From: Nocardioides terrae
Lineage (GTDB): Bacteria; Actinomycetota; Actinomycetes; Propionibacteriales; Nocardioidaceae
Direction: 5' to 3'
Length of the DNA: 64,000 bases
Assembly: GCF_900112345.1 (NCBI RefSeq)
Contig: NZ_FOLB01000009.1
Coordinates: 1-64,000, forward strand
The translations under genes were made by a program, and so were the position numbers. The stretch's first letter is position 1. Every line of letters starts with the position of its first letter. The notes under the pieces were generated by a model. It did no database searches, was not told where the DNA came from, and saw only the letters and a list, made by a program, of their open reading frames with translations. This document shows positions 7,231-15,918 of this stretch, one piece after another.

Positions 7231-9612
7231 ATGATCGCTCCCCCCAGCTCGCCCGCGATCGTCAAGCGGGCGGCGGACAGCGCCTCCGCGCCCGCGCCTT
7301 CCTCCGTCGACAGTGGCGTCCTCCGGGAGATCTCCCGTCGGGTTCTGTGGCTCTCGGCGGCCATCGTCGATGCGGCCAATCGCGGCCGGCCAAACCACAG
7401 CGGCGTCAAGGTGGGTGGGCACCAGGCATCGTCGGCCTCGATGGTCGACATCATGGTCGCGCTGTGGTTCCACAGCTTGCGCGGCGAAGACCGGGTCTCG
7501 GTAAAGCCGCACTCCTCCCCGGTGCTGCACGCCATCAACTACCTACTCGGCGACCTGGACGAGTCCTACCTGACGACGCTGCGCGCCAAGGGTGGCCTGC
7601 AGAGCTACCCCAGCCGGCTCAAGGACCCCGACACCGTGGACTTCTCCACCGGCTCGGTCGGCATTGGCGCCACAGCAGCACTGTGGGCCGCCATCGCGCA
7701 CCGCTACACCCGCTCTCACTTCGCCGACACCCCTGTGGCGGGACGGTTCGTCAGCCTGCTCGGCGATGCCGAGCTCGACGAGGGCGCTATATGGGAGGCG
7801 GTCGCGGACCCGCAGGTCGCTTCGCTGGGTGAACTGCTCTGGGTGGTGGACCTTAACCGTCAATCTCTGGACCGCGTCGTCCCAGACATCCAGATCGAGC
7901 GCCTCCAAGGCATGTTCGCGGCCGCCGGCTGGCAGGTCGTCACCCTCAAGTGGGGCCGCTTCGTCTGCGACCTCTTCGAGCGTCCCGGCGGACGCGAGCT
8001 GCGCAGCCGACTCGAGGAGATGCCCAACGAGGAGTACCAGCGGATGCTCCGGGTCCCCGGCGAGGAGGTCGCCGACCGCATTCTGTCCGGACAGGGGTCT
8101 GTCGAGCTCCGCGATCTCGTCACCTCTCTCACGACAGTCGAGCTCGGCCGGGCGGTGCGTGACCTCGGCGGGCACGACCTGCCGCTGCTGGTCGACACCT
8201 TCGACGGCGCCAACGACCACCGCCCGACGGTGGTGTTCGCCTACACCATCAAGGGCCGAGGCTTGGCTACCGAAGGCCACCCGAATAACCACTCCGCGCT
8301 GCTCACCGAACCGCAGATGCGCCAGCTCGCCGAGGCCTGCGGCATCGACACCACCGATCCGTGGGCCACGTTCCCGGCCGAGTCCGATGCCGGTCGGCTC
8401 TGCACCCGCAGGGCCGAGGCACTCGCCCGACCGGCCACGACCCCGACCGATCCCGTGAGCGTCCCGACATCCTTGGGGCACCCGCACCGCAAGCCGGTCT
8501 CCACCCAGGCCGCGCTCGGCCGGCTGCTCGCCGATGTCGTTCGCGACGCCCCTGAGCTCGCCGCCCGACTGGTGACGTGCAGCCCCGACGTGGCCTCGTC
8601 GACCAACCTGGGCGGTTGGATCAACAAGACGGGCGTCTGGTCGGTCAAGGAGCGCCACGACTGGTTCGCCGACGACCGCGAACGCGTCCTGCGGTGGTCG
8701 GAGAGCGAGTCCGGTCAGCACATTGAGCTCGGCATCGCCGAGGTCAACCTTGTCGGCTTGCTCGGCGAGCTCGGCACCACGTGGTCGCGGTGGGGCCAAC
8801 GACTCATCCCCGTCGCGACCATCTACGACCCCTTTGTCAGCCGCGCCCTTGAACCGTGGTCCTACGGCATCTACGCCGGCGGTCAGTCCATCCTCGTCGG
8901 CACGCCCTCTGGGGTTACCCTCGCCCCCGAAGGCGGCGCGCACCAGTCCATCACCACCCCCTCCATCGGTCTCGAACAGCCCGGCTGCATCGCGTGGGAG
9001 CCAGCGTTCGCCCAGGACTTGGAATGGACGTTCCTCCACGCGGCCAGCCAGGTCGGCGTTCCCGGCGGCACGTCGGCGTACTTCCGCCTCTCTACCCGTC
9101 CCCTCGACCCTGAGCTCGCCAACACCCCGCAGGACCCGGCGCTCCTCGAACGGCGCCGCCGCCAGGCCACCGCCGGCGGCTACCGGCTCTCCAACCATCC
9201 CGCGGCCGAGGACGACGTCACCCTCGTCGGCGTCGGCGTCCTCATGCCCGAGGTCGTCGAGGCCGCACGCGTGCTCGCCGAGCACGGCGTCACCGCCGGC
9301 GTGGTCTGCCTGACGAGCCCCGACCTGGTGTTCCGGTCTTTTCAGCAGCGCGGCCGCCGCGAGACCACCGGCAACCCGAGCGGTGACGTCGTGGAGGATC
9401 TGTTCCCCGCTCACGCCGCAGCTCCGTTGGTGACCGTGCAGGACGGACATCCGCACACCCTGTCGTTCCTCGCCGGAGTCCGTGGCGATCGCATCCGCTG
9501 CCTTGGCGTGACCGACTTCGGACAGTCCAGCGACCTCGACGACGCCTACGCCCTGCACGGCATCGACGTCACCTCTATCACCGACGCAGCCCTCACCCTG
9601 GCCGGGCGATGA
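7231..9612 (+). CDS. TPP-dependent E1/transketolase-like enzyme
   Basis: A 793-residue protein laid out like the homodimeric pyruvate dehydrogenase E1 (AceE)/transketolase superfamily. GGHQASSASMVDIMVALWF and KPHSSPVLHAINYLLG lead the pyrophosphate domain, GDAELDEGAIWEA (about 177) with NRQSLDR is the TPP/Mg motif, and TIKGRGL with GHPNNHSALLT follows; a pyrimidine domain (GQHIELGIAEVNLVGLLGEL) and a transketolase C-terminal domain complete it. It is shorter than AceE (about 890) and has no lipoyl partner nearby. RBS AAGGAG lies 7 bp before ATG. It is divergent from the amino-acid operon and probably shares its operator. A 2-oxo acid substrate is inferred from context. Confidence 0.8.
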   Translation: MIAPPSSPAIVKRAADSASAPAPSSVDSGVLREISRRVLWLSAAIVDAANRGRPNHSGVKVGGHQASSASMVDIMVALWFHSLRGEDRVSVKPHSSPVLHAINYLLGDLDESYLTTLRAKGGLQSYPSRLKDPDTVDFSTGSVGIGATAALWAAIAHRYTRSHFADTPVAGRFVSLLGDAELDEGAIWEAVADPQVASLGELLWVVDLNRQSLDRVVPDIQIERLQGMFAAAGWQVVTLKWGRFVCDLFERPGGRELRSRLEEMPNEEYQRMLRVPGEEVADRILSGQGSVELRDLVTSLTTVELGRAVRDLGGHDLPLLVDTFDGANDHRPTVVFAYTIKGRGLATEGHPNNHSALLTEPQMRQLAEACGIDTTDPWATFPAESDAGRLCTRRAEALARPATTPTDPVSVPTSLGHPHRKPVSTQAALGRLLADVVRDAPELAARLVTCSPDVASSTNLGGWINKTGVWSVKERHDWFADDRERVLRWSESESGQHIELGIAEVNLVGLLGELGTTWSRWGQRLIPVATIYDPFVSRALEPWSYGIYAGGQSILVGTPSGVTLAPEGGAHQSITTPSIGLEQPGCIAWEPAFAQDLEWTFLHAASQVGVPGGTSAYFRLSTRPLDPELANTPQDPALLERRRRQATAGGYRLSNHPAAEDDVTLVGVGVLMPEVVEAARVLAEHGVTAGVVCLTSPDLVFRSFQQRGRRETTGNPSGDVVEDLFPAHAAAPLVTVQDGHPHTLSFLAGVRGDRIRCLGVTDFGQSSDLDDAYALHGIDVTSITDAALTLAGR

Positions 9613-9653
9613 CCGTCGCCGATAGGGTCGCTGGGTCAGTCGGACACCGACTG

Positions 9654-9692
9654 CCGGACGAGGGAGCCGTACCCGGACCGCGACAAGACGGC
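9654..9692 (+). ncRNA. Guanidine-III (ykkC-III) riboswitch
   Basis: The leader contains CCGGACGAGG, then GCCGTACCCGG, then GACAAGACGGC, in that order. This is nearly identical to the well-known Thermobifida guanidine-III aptamer: GCCGT pairs with ACGGC, and the leading CCGG forms the pseudoknot with the CCGG of TACCCGG. It ends 14 bp before the ATG of a Gdx/SugE exporter, with a GAGGA ribosome site at 9696-9700 right behind it, so guanidine binding would control translation. Gene context and sequence agree. Confidence 0.9.
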
Positions 9693-9706
9693 CACGAGGA
9701 GCGGTC

Positions 9707-10021
9707 ATGGCCTGGTTCGTCCTAATCGTCGCGGGAGTGCTCGAAGCCGTTTGGGCGGTCGCCCTTGGCAAGAGTGAAGGGTTTACCCGCCTGATGCCCA
9801 GCGTGGTGTTCCTCATAGCGCTTGCCGCCAGCATGGCGGGCCTCGGATACGCGATGCGCACCCTGCCCATCGGCACCGCGTACGCCGTGTGGGTCGGCAT
9901 CGGAGCCGCGCTGACCGTCGCGTTCGGCATGGTCACCGGCGACGAACCTGCCAGTGCGGTCAGGGCGCTGCTCATCGCAGGCCTAATCGCCTGCGTCATC
10001 GGCCTCAAGATCGCTCACTGA
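9707..10021 (+). CDS. gdx: SMR-family guanidinium exporter (Gdx/SugE type)
   Basis: A 104-residue small multidrug resistance protein with four membrane helices. The proton/substrate-coupling glutamate is E13 (GVLEAVWAVAL) and GTAYAVWVGIGAA is the Gdx/SugE-type helix-3 signature. Gdx subtypes export guanidinium in exchange for protons as antiparallel dimers; the guanidine-III riboswitch immediately upstream supports this subtype over the broad-spectrum Qac type. Single gene, full length. It lies inside the repeat-bounded cargo, unrelated in obvious function to the neighbouring amino-acid enzymes unless these release guanidine. Confidence 0.92.
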   Translation: MAWFVLIVAGVLEAVWAVALGKSEGFTRLMPSVVFLIALAASMAGLGYAMRTLPIGTAYAVWVGIGAALTVAFGMVTGDEPASAVRALLIAGLIACVIGLKIAH

Positions 10022-10316
10022 CAGCAAGCACCCGGCCTGACGCAATCCGCGCAGCTTCCGAGAGCGGCGACGTGAGGTTCCGCGCTCACGCGCCGGCGAA
10101 GAGGTCGCTCGCAAGAGTCGCAAACGGAGGGTGCACTGCCCAGCGAGTGAGCGAACGCTGCGGGGTTGGTCTACCGCAGGGCGCAAGCCTCCGGCGAGCA
10201 CGGCACTCACCACCTATGAGCACTAGCCCTTTGGTCCGCTGACCGTCCACAGAGGCCACGCCCGCGCGCTCTGAGCGTCCTTTGGTCAGTGCCGATCGCC
10301 ATGTGAAGATGCCGGC

Positions 10317-11216
10317 ATGATCGAAGTCGACCTGCCCGAGGACGAGGCCGTCCCCGAACTCACTCGATCCTTCGCCGCATGTGTGGCGTCGGTGACCGAG
10401 ACGCCCATCACGGAGGTGCCTCAGCCACGAGCAGACCTGCCGGGGGCAATCAGTCACTGGAGAGGCTGGCTCGCAGGTAGGGGCGCAGGACTGGTGACGC
10501 TCGCGCAACCGTCTTCGTTCAACTGGCCCGGGTATTGGCTGGCCGTCCTGGGAGCTCCTGGCCCCAACGCGACCGCGGACGACGCAACAGCGGTGCTGAT
10601 GTTCGGCACCCCGGCCGGCGTGGTGCTGAGCCCACAGAACCCGACCCTTCTCGGCCGAGCTGCGGCCGAGCTCCCCGTCCGGGAGGGCTACGTTCTCAGC
10701 GGTCTCGACCCCGCGTTCATCGCACCCACGTCGCCGCCGCTCCAACTGCGGGGCACGGTCGTTGAGATCGCACTGGCCGAGCAAGCCACCGGCGCCATGC
10801 GCACCGTCGACCACGCCAGGGCGTTGGCCAACCGAGGCCTGGAGAGTGACCGCTATGCCGCCAAAGCAGGGACCTTCACCCCGGCCAGTGAGACTTCCCG
10901 CGGGTATGACCTCACCCTCATCGAAGCCGAGGTGATCGACAGCCTCATGCTGCCGGAGGGCCGCTGCATCGGCTACGCCGAGGCGCGCCGCAACATCGTC
11001 ACTCGTGGGATCGACCTCAACGCCCTCGTCGGGCGCCGCTTCCAGGTCGGTACCGTCGAGTGCCTGGGCCAGCGCCTCTGCGAACCGTGCTCCCACCTAG
11101 AACGCCTCACCACCAAGGGCACACTCCGAGAACTGATCCACCGCGGCGGCCTACGCGTCGACGTCCTCAGCGACGGAGAACTCAAAATCGGCGACGTTGT
11201 TCAAACCATCGATTAA
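10317..11216 (+). CDS. MOSC-domain protein with unknown N-terminal domain
   Basis: A 299-residue protein. Residues about 1-140 form an unrecognised alpha/beta region (WRGWLAGRGAGLVTLAQPSS). Residues about 140-299 are a MOSC domain: LRGTVVEIALAEQATG, NRGLESDRYAAKAGTF, RRNIVTRGIDLNALVGRRF, then CLGQRLCEPCSHLE and RGGLRVDVLSDGELKIGD. MOSC domains bind molybdenum or transfer sulfur; the cysteine in LCEPC is the usual reactive candidate. It is the last gene of the cargo, with about 300 bp of non-coding DNA before it. The substrate is unknown. Confidence 0.85.
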   Translation: MIEVDLPEDEAVPELTRSFAACVASVTETPITEVPQPRADLPGAISHWRGWLAGRGAGLVTLAQPSSFNWPGYWLAVLGAPGPNATADDATAVLMFGTPAGVVLSPQNPTLLGRAAAELPVREGYVLSGLDPAFIAPTSPPLQLRGTVVEIALAEQATGAMRTVDHARALANRGLESDRYAAKAGTFTPASETSRGYDLTLIEAEVIDSLMLPEGRCIGYAEARRNIVTRGIDLNALVGRRFQVGTVECLGQRLCEPCSHLERLTTKGTLRELIHRGGLRVDVLSDGELKIGDVVQTID

Positions 11217-11954
11217 GACGGGTCTGCCGCACGAACTGAGGCGGCGACGCCGCCCGGGTGACGGCCATCGACCCACTCAGCCCGACTGTATGGCGAGCGG
11301 CCGCCTCCGTGCCCCGGTGCCGGTCGAAGCGATACGCGAACTGGACGTGGACTGCTGGTTCGACGGAAGCGAACCGACAGTTCGTGCCGTCGTCGATCAC
11401 GCGCGCCGGATCAGTGAGGCACACCTGAGTCAGCCAGTCATTCTCGCCTCTGATGGTCAGGTTGCTCGATGAAGTGCACCGGTGATTGCCAAGGCCCTGC
11501 TGGTGGTAATGCAACCGTGCAGGCCCAGCGGTTGCCGGTTGATCCTGAGCCGGATTGGTTGCGACAGACCTAGGGCTGACACGTGCACTACTCGGCATGA
11601 CAGGGCACACTCAGCGGCTGCTAGTTCCATTGACCGCACGGCCGGGTTCTGACGAGTCTCGGTCGAGGTGTCCGGGATTGTCGCTCTCTCATCGGCTGCC
11701 CGCCTGCGGGTGTGGCTCTCTCATGGCCATGAGCGGGCAGCCGGTCCGTCGCGTTGTCAGCTTTCTCCCCGTCGCCAACTGCCGCACGGCGACCGTGGCC
11801 ACGACCACCGCGAGTGATGTGCCCAAGCCGCGTTGGGAGGACCTAGAGAACGGCCATTTTCTAGACCAATCTAGGCGAGCTGGTCAGCTCCAGCACTCCT
11901 GGGAGAGGAGTTAGTCTGTTACAAGCCCGGGACAAACGGCCGGGGAATCTCGAC
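11217..11954. other. Intergenic before right repeat
   Basis: About 740 bp with no gene I can support. Open frames on both strands are short and do not resemble known families. The final 15 bp before the right repeat (GGGGAATCTCGAC) are only loosely like the DNA before the left copy. Confidence 0.4.
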
Positions 11955-11996
11955 GTTTGCGCAGGTCAGCATGGGTCAGTCAGTCAGTACTACGAC
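11955..11996 (+). repeat. 42-bp direct repeat, right copy
   Basis: Identical over 42 bp and in the same orientation to 597-638. Sequence diverges at once on the right side (ATCTGACAGG here, CTGTAGTCAC at the left copy). It stands 188 bp upstream of the decayed xis gene. Together with the left copy it brackets the cargo region. Confidence 0.75.
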
Positions 11997-12040
11997 ATCT
12001 GACAGGTGGGGCCGATCTGCCCCTGACCTGCAGAAACGTT

Positions 12041-12093
12041 CGACCCCTGTCGGTTTGCCCCCGGTTTTCCCGGGGCGAAACCGGCAGGGGTCG
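12041..12093. terminator. Long GC hairpin after right repeat
   Basis: CGACCCCTGTCGGTTTGCCCC is matched by a downstream arm GGGGCGAAACCGGCAGGGGTCG, about 20 paired positions with one mismatch and one bulge around CGGTTTTC-like loop bases. It begins 45 bp after the right 42-bp repeat and ends about 90 bp before xis. It could be a bidirectional terminator or a recombination/regulatory structure of the decayed element. Confidence 0.6.
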
Positions 12094-12184
12094 TCCGCAT
12101 CTCGCCGGCTGGTCGCAGGTCGTCCTGCGGAGGAGGGTGGTGAGGCATTGTCGTGATCGATGCCGCGCGGGACCGGTCCCCGTC

Positions 12185-12555
12185 ATGAACATTGACCTGC
12201 AGGCCCCCATCTGGGCGATCGAGCATGGCGCGGCGGCGTCCTTCGTCGAGTCCGTCGATACCGCGCGCGAGCACACCTACCGCCCCGACTTCCCCGCCGC
12301 CAACGCCGGTTCTCCCGCAACCTGTGGGACCGCGAAGAGGTCCTCGCCTGGTTCCGGCAGCTGCCGGCCCGCGAGGCCGCCAAGTCGAGCAAGGGCAAGG
12401 CCCGCAAGACCCCCCGGACCTCGACGCAGACGACTTCGGGTCGGACCAGCGCCGGCAGCCGGCCCGGCCGCGCCGACCGCACTCCGTCGGCGACCGGCAC
12501 CGCTGCTCCGGTCGGTAAGACCCTCAAGCCCTACCGCCCGCAGGGCTCCCGATGA
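12185..12555 (+). pseudogene. xis: Excisionase/HTH protein, frameshifted
   Basis: From ATG 12185 the frame reads a helix-turn-helix-like segment (SFVESVDTAREHTYRPDFPA) and then loses frame near 12308, where one base seems missing. The next frame restores RNLWDREEVLAWFRQLPARE and runs through a basic tail to TGA at 12553-12555. The order (HTH, then RNLWDREEVLAWF) is that of small MerR/AlpA-like excisionases placed before integrases. The stop overlaps the integrase ATG. A sequencing error could mimic the frameshift, but the integrase behind it is damaged too. Confidence 0.65.
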
Positions 12556-13566
12556 GCGCGCTGACGGCATCGGAGACGGTGCAGATCCAGGTCGGGAACG
12601 TGACCGTGTCCGGGCCCGGTTCCAAGGGCTGCTACCGGCTCACCTGGCTGAATCCGGACGGCTCCGAGGGCGACACCACCGGCGGCAGGGACCTCGACGG
12701 CGACATCGCCAAGGCAGAGGGCATCGACAGCTGGGTTTCCTCAGCCGCAGGCCCGAAGGCCTTCGCCACCCTCGAGTCGATGATGGAGGACTGCCTCGAG
12801 CAGGGCCGCAGCCCCTACGACGACAAGAAGCCGTGGAAGCCGCAAAACAGGACGCAGATCGAGCGGCACCTCTCGCGGCAGCTGCGGGGGTTCGAGACCT
12901 ACCGCGGCCTGGACGTCAACCGGGAGCTGGTCGACAAGATGCGTGCCCAAGCGGGGACCGAGGTCATGGTCAAGGAGAACACCATCGTTCTGCGTTCCTT
13001 CCTGCTGTGGGGCTACCAGGCTGGCTACCTCACAGCGCTGCAAGGCGAGCTGCTGCCGCGTGCCTGCTCGATGCCCGCACCGAGCATCCGCCGGACCGTC
13101 GTCCGAATCAGCGAGGACGAGGGCGACGAGCGGGCTCGGATGAACGGGCAGGAGGAGACCTACATCCGTGACGAGGACGCACCGTCGCGGACACTGGTCA
13201 GCGCCCTCAGCCGCACCGTGGCAACCTACTACCCGCTGTGGGGCGAGCTCGCTCCCGAGCTCGCGGCCAACTCTGGTGCCCGCTGGGGCGAGCAGTTCCA
13301 GCTCACCGCCTAGCGCTCTACGTCGAACCCCGCGACGAGTGGGACCCGAGACGCAGACCTACGTCGAGGTCGTCACCAAGCGACGCAAGGCCGCCTTCCC
13401 GTGGCACTCGCTTCGCCACCGGTGGGCGCGCATCTGCGTCGACATCAAGAAGATGAAGGAAGGCGCGTTGATGGCGATCGGCGGTTGGGAGAACATCGGC
13501 ACGGTCCAGACCCGGTACTACCGCAGCGGCCACGACAACATGGTGGAGGGCCTTGCCTACACCGGA
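12552..13566 (+). pseudogene. int: Tyrosine integrase, frameshifted
   Basis: A site-specific tyrosine recombinase in pieces. The first frame (12552-13313) has the core-binding domain and the box I arginine (GARWGEQFQLTA) before a stop. After about two frame changes near 13310-13345, the catalytic end follows in another frame: WHSLRHRWARI with the HxxR pair, GGWENIGTVQTRYYRSG with the nucleophile tyrosine. It overlaps the xis stop by 4 bp. All catalytic boxes are visible, but the reading frame is broken, so the element is likely immobile. A related C-terminal remnant lies at 33621. Confidence 0.78.
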
Positions 13567-13790
13567 CGGCGATCCTGGAGTTCCTCGTCGAGGACGTGGA
13601 CCAGGAGTGGCGGCGGCTCGAGAACACCCTGACCGCGGTCGTCACGGAGCCGACCACCATGCCGTGGGGGAACCGCGCCCTGATCTTCCGCGATCCCGAC
13701 GGCAACCTGGTCAACCTCTTCACTCCCGTCACCGCGCCGGGTCGCGCGAAGTTCCGGCTCCAGGCCGAGCCCGCAGCAGACCGGGGCTAG
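13566..13790 (+). pseudogene. Truncated VOC (glyoxalase-like) gene, 3' end
   Basis: Frame ending at 13790 encodes AILEFLVEDVDQEWRRLENT and then GNRALIFRDPDGNLVNLFTP, the C-terminal half of a vicinal-oxygen-chelate domain (glyoxalase/bleomycin resistance family), with the metal-ligand glutamate position not present in the surviving part. It begins directly after the integrase remnant with no start or ribosome site, so the 5' half was lost. The missing half was not found elsewhere in the window. Its stop overlaps the stop of the convergent gene at 13787. Confidence 0.7.
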
Positions 13791-14116
13791 GCGTCCGGCA
13801 GCTCGTCGACGAAGCGGATCGGCGGACCCTGCACCTCGGCGCCCGCCAGGTCGACCAGGGCGTTGCGCAGGGTCCGGCGGACGCGCTCCCGGTCGCGGTC
13901 GGCGTCGCACACGATGACCACGTCCTCGTAGCCGCCGTCGATCACGATCGTCGCCTCCAGCTGCTGCTCGCGGACGGCCGCCAGTGCGGCGGCCGGGTCC
14001 TGACCGGGCGGGACGCGGTAGCGGAGCTCCTGCCGCACCTGCGTCCCCCGGGAGGCGACGGCACGCCTGATGCCGAGCAGCACGGTCAGGCCGACCAGAG
14101 GGTTCGGAAGTCTCAC
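13787..14116 (-). CDS. Small hypothetical protein, 109 aa
   Basis: GTG start at 14116 with a strong GGAGGAG ribosome site. The protein has a short hydrophobic N-terminus (LVGLTVLLGI), then a soluble alpha/beta part (PAAALAAVREQQLEATIVID) and ends RFVDELPDA. I do not recognise the family. Its upstream gap contains a CGCAATGATTGCG palindrome (14181-14193) like those before the MarR and sugar-porter genes, so it may belong to the same regulon. It is convergent with, and touches, the VOC remnant. Confidence 0.6.
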   Translation of the reverse strand: MRLPNPLVGLTVLLGIRRAVASRGTQVRQELRYRVPPGQDPAAALAAVREQQLEATIVIDGGYEDVVIVCDADRDRERVRRTLRNALVDLAGAEVQGPPIRFVDELPDA

Positions 14117-14180
14117 GATCGCTCCTCCTGGAACGGTTCGGGCCACACGAGTGCCGCGCGTCGGATCACCCAGTCTAGCT

Positions 14181-14193
14181 CGCAATGATTGCG
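14181..14193. promoter_or_regulatory. Probable MarR-type operator CGCAATGATTGCG
   Basis: A 5-3-5 palindrome CGCAA-TGA-TTGCG, 65 bp upstream of the GTG at 14116. It has the same geometry as the sites at 25500 and 28934. A weaker TTGCGCAGGTGCAA lies at 14267-14280 nearer the plus-strand gene at 14402. Confidence 0.5.
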
Positions 14194-14401
14194 CACACAC
14201 ATCGGTCGGCCCGACTCCTCCGACCCTACCGAGCGAGAACGGGTGCATCCGAGAACCCCGCGGTACTTGCGCAGGTGCAATCGTCGTGGTGAGATCGCCG
14301 AGGGGGATCGGTTCGACCAGGGCGGCTCCCGCTCCCGCTGCGCGCAACTGGAGGAAGCGCATGCCCACTGCCCAGCCCAGGTCGACGAGCCGAGCGCCCG
14401 C

Positions 14402-14797
14402 ATGAGGCCGAACGACATCGCGCGGCTCGCGCTCGGCGCCGTCGTCCTGGCCCGACCGGGCACCTCGATCCGGGTCGTCGGCGGCCGCGACGGTGAAGAC
14501 GTCCGGCGTACGGTGCGACTGCTGGGCGTCCGCTACCTCGCCCAGTCGCTGGGGAGCACCTGGCTGCGGCAGCGCCACCCCGGCCACCAGCGCCAGGTCT
14601 CCGTCGGGAACGCGACAGTGGACCTCCTGCATGCCGCCTTGATGCTCGCAGTCGCCCGCGTCCTTCCCTGCCGCCGGCGACTGGCGCTGGTGAGCGCCGC
14701 CGCCGCCACCGGGTTCGCGACCCGGGACCTGCTCGCCTGGAGACAGGACCGTCGCCTCGAGCAGATCGACCCGGGCGGGGCCGGCGGCGGCCGCTAG
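14402..14797 (+). CDS. Hypothetical membrane-associated protein, 131 aa
   Basis: Starts MRPNDIARLALGAVVLARPG. Two or three weakly hydrophobic helices are visible (VDLLHAALMLAVARVLP and LALVSAAAATGFATRDLLAW) separated by arginine-rich loops. No known domain. The ATG at 14402 is preferred; the same frame extends upstream with poor composition. It is convergent with the 14843 gene. Function unknown. Confidence 0.6.
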   Translation: MRPNDIARLALGAVVLARPGTSIRVVGGRDGEDVRRTVRLLGVRYLAQSLGSTWLRQRHPGHQRQVSVGNATVDLLHAALMLAVARVLPCRRRLALVSAAAATGFATRDLLAWRQDRRLEQIDPGGAGGGR

Positions 14798-14842
14798 CCC
14801 CCGGCGACCCAGACGAGCAGGGCGGGCTGGCGGCCGGCGGCC

Positions 14843-15604
14843 TCACCGCGAAGGCTGGCCGCGGCGCCGACCGGCCGCCGTCGCCGACCTGGCAACGAGG
14901 CGCGGACCGACGACGACCGCCGCCGCTGCCGCGACGGTGACCACGCCACAACCCACCTCGATGGCCGCCAGCCCGCGCTCATCGTGATCGGCGAGCCATC
15001 CTCCGAGGACGAGGGCCATGCCCGCGGCGCAGCCCAGGCAGGCGGACACCGGGTGGTGGCCTGGTGCGACGACCAGCCGCATGCCCACCAGGCCGATCAG
15101 GATCGCCAGACCGACGTCGCGATAGCTGCTGGACCGCCCGGTCACGTCGTGCGCGACGAGCGCTCCCTGCGCGGTGACGAGGAAGGCGGTGACGAGGAGC
15201 AGGATCCAGCCGGCCGGGACCGACCAGGATCCGACACTGGCCGGAGGTCGGGCCCCTCGGGCCAGCGGGCTCATCGACGGCGTCGCGGCTCGCTCGGCCA
15301 CGGGGCCGGAGACCATGTCACCCGGTTCGACCCCGACGTGCCCGCTGCCGTGGGCGATCTCCCGGAGCTCCGCGCTGGCCTGTCCTCCGGTGCGGGTGTC
15401 GAACAGGATGCCGCCGCGTGCCGCGACAGCGATGCCTGCGAGCAGCATCGCGACCCCGGCGACCAGCCACACCCCCGACGCCGCCACGACCTCCATCATC
15501 CCGAGGGTGATCAGCACCCCGCCGACGAGCGCGGCCGCCACACCGCCCCACACCAGACGCGGCCTCACCGCGCGGTCCCGTCGCCTGCGCGCCTCCTCCG
15601 ACAT
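14843..15604 (-). CDS. Hypothetical multi-pass membrane protein
   Basis: A 253-residue protein from ATG 15604 (MSEEARRRRDRAV), preceded by GAGGAGG at good spacing; an in-frame ATG two codons earlier is too close to that site. About five to six membrane helices are visible: VWGGVAAALVGGVLITLGMM, GVWLVAGVAMLLAGIAVAA, ILLLVTAFLVTAQGALVA, LAILIGLVGMRLVVAP, LGCAAGMALVLGGWLA and EVGCGVVTVAAAAAVVVG. A soluble loop separates helices 2 and 3. No family recognised. Two TTGCGTATCCGCA sites lie in its upstream gap, shared with glucose dehydrogenase. Confidence 0.7.
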   Translation of the reverse strand: MSEEARRRRDRAVRPRLVWGGVAAALVGGVLITLGMMEVVAASGVWLVAGVAMLLAGIAVAARGGILFDTRTGGQASAELREIAHGSGHVGVEPGDMVSGPVAERAATPSMSPLARGARPPASVGSWSVPAGWILLLVTAFLVTAQGALVAHDVTGRSSSYRDVGLAILIGLVGMRLVVAPGHHPVSACLGCAAGMALVLGGWLADHDERGLAAIEVGCGVVTVAAAAAVVVGPRLVARSATAAGRRRGQPSR

Positions 15605-15679
15605 GCTCATCCCTCCTCGGTCCCCGCACCTTCGGACTGCCGTGCGGCGTCGTTGCATTTCCTCTACCCAACGCATCTG

Positions 15680-15693
15680 TTGCGTATCCGCAA
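15680..15693. promoter_or_regulatory. Probable MarR-type operator TTGCGTATCCGCAA
   Basis: A 14-bp palindrome (TTGCG-TATC-CGCAA) in the 314-bp gap between the divergent membrane-protein gene and glucose dehydrogenase. The same 13-mer recurs at 15802, and a perfect TTGCGTATACGCAA stands before the marR gene at 25544. The rest of the gap shows no gene. Confidence 0.65.
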
Positions 15694-15801
15694 ACGCTCG
15701 GTTCGGCCGCGCCGGTCGCCACGTCGGCCCGCGCGTTGCGTGGGGTGCCCGTCCGGCACCGACACCACCGGACGCCCGCCGACGTGATTCGCCCGAATTC
15801 A

Positions 15802-15814
15802 TTGCGTATCCGCA
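15802..15814. promoter_or_regulatory. Second TTGCGTATCCGCA operator copy
   Basis: Identical over 13 bp to 15680-15692 and placed 105 bp before the glucose dehydrogenase start. Having two copies suggests each divergent promoter has its own site. Confidence 0.6.
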
Positions 15815-15918
15815 TGCATCCCTGGGCGGGGGGTACCGACCGAGAACGGCTGTCGAACTGCCGGGTCCCCCGCCCCCGCGGCACGACCATCGGCTCTGCT
15901 GGAAAGGTCACCTGCTTG

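Noticed and set aside
7543..10008. 820-codon minus-strand frame opposite the TPP enzyme
   Set aside because: Antisense shadow rich in Gly, Val, Asp and Glu; the plus-strand enzyme and the riboswitch/exporter explain the DNA.
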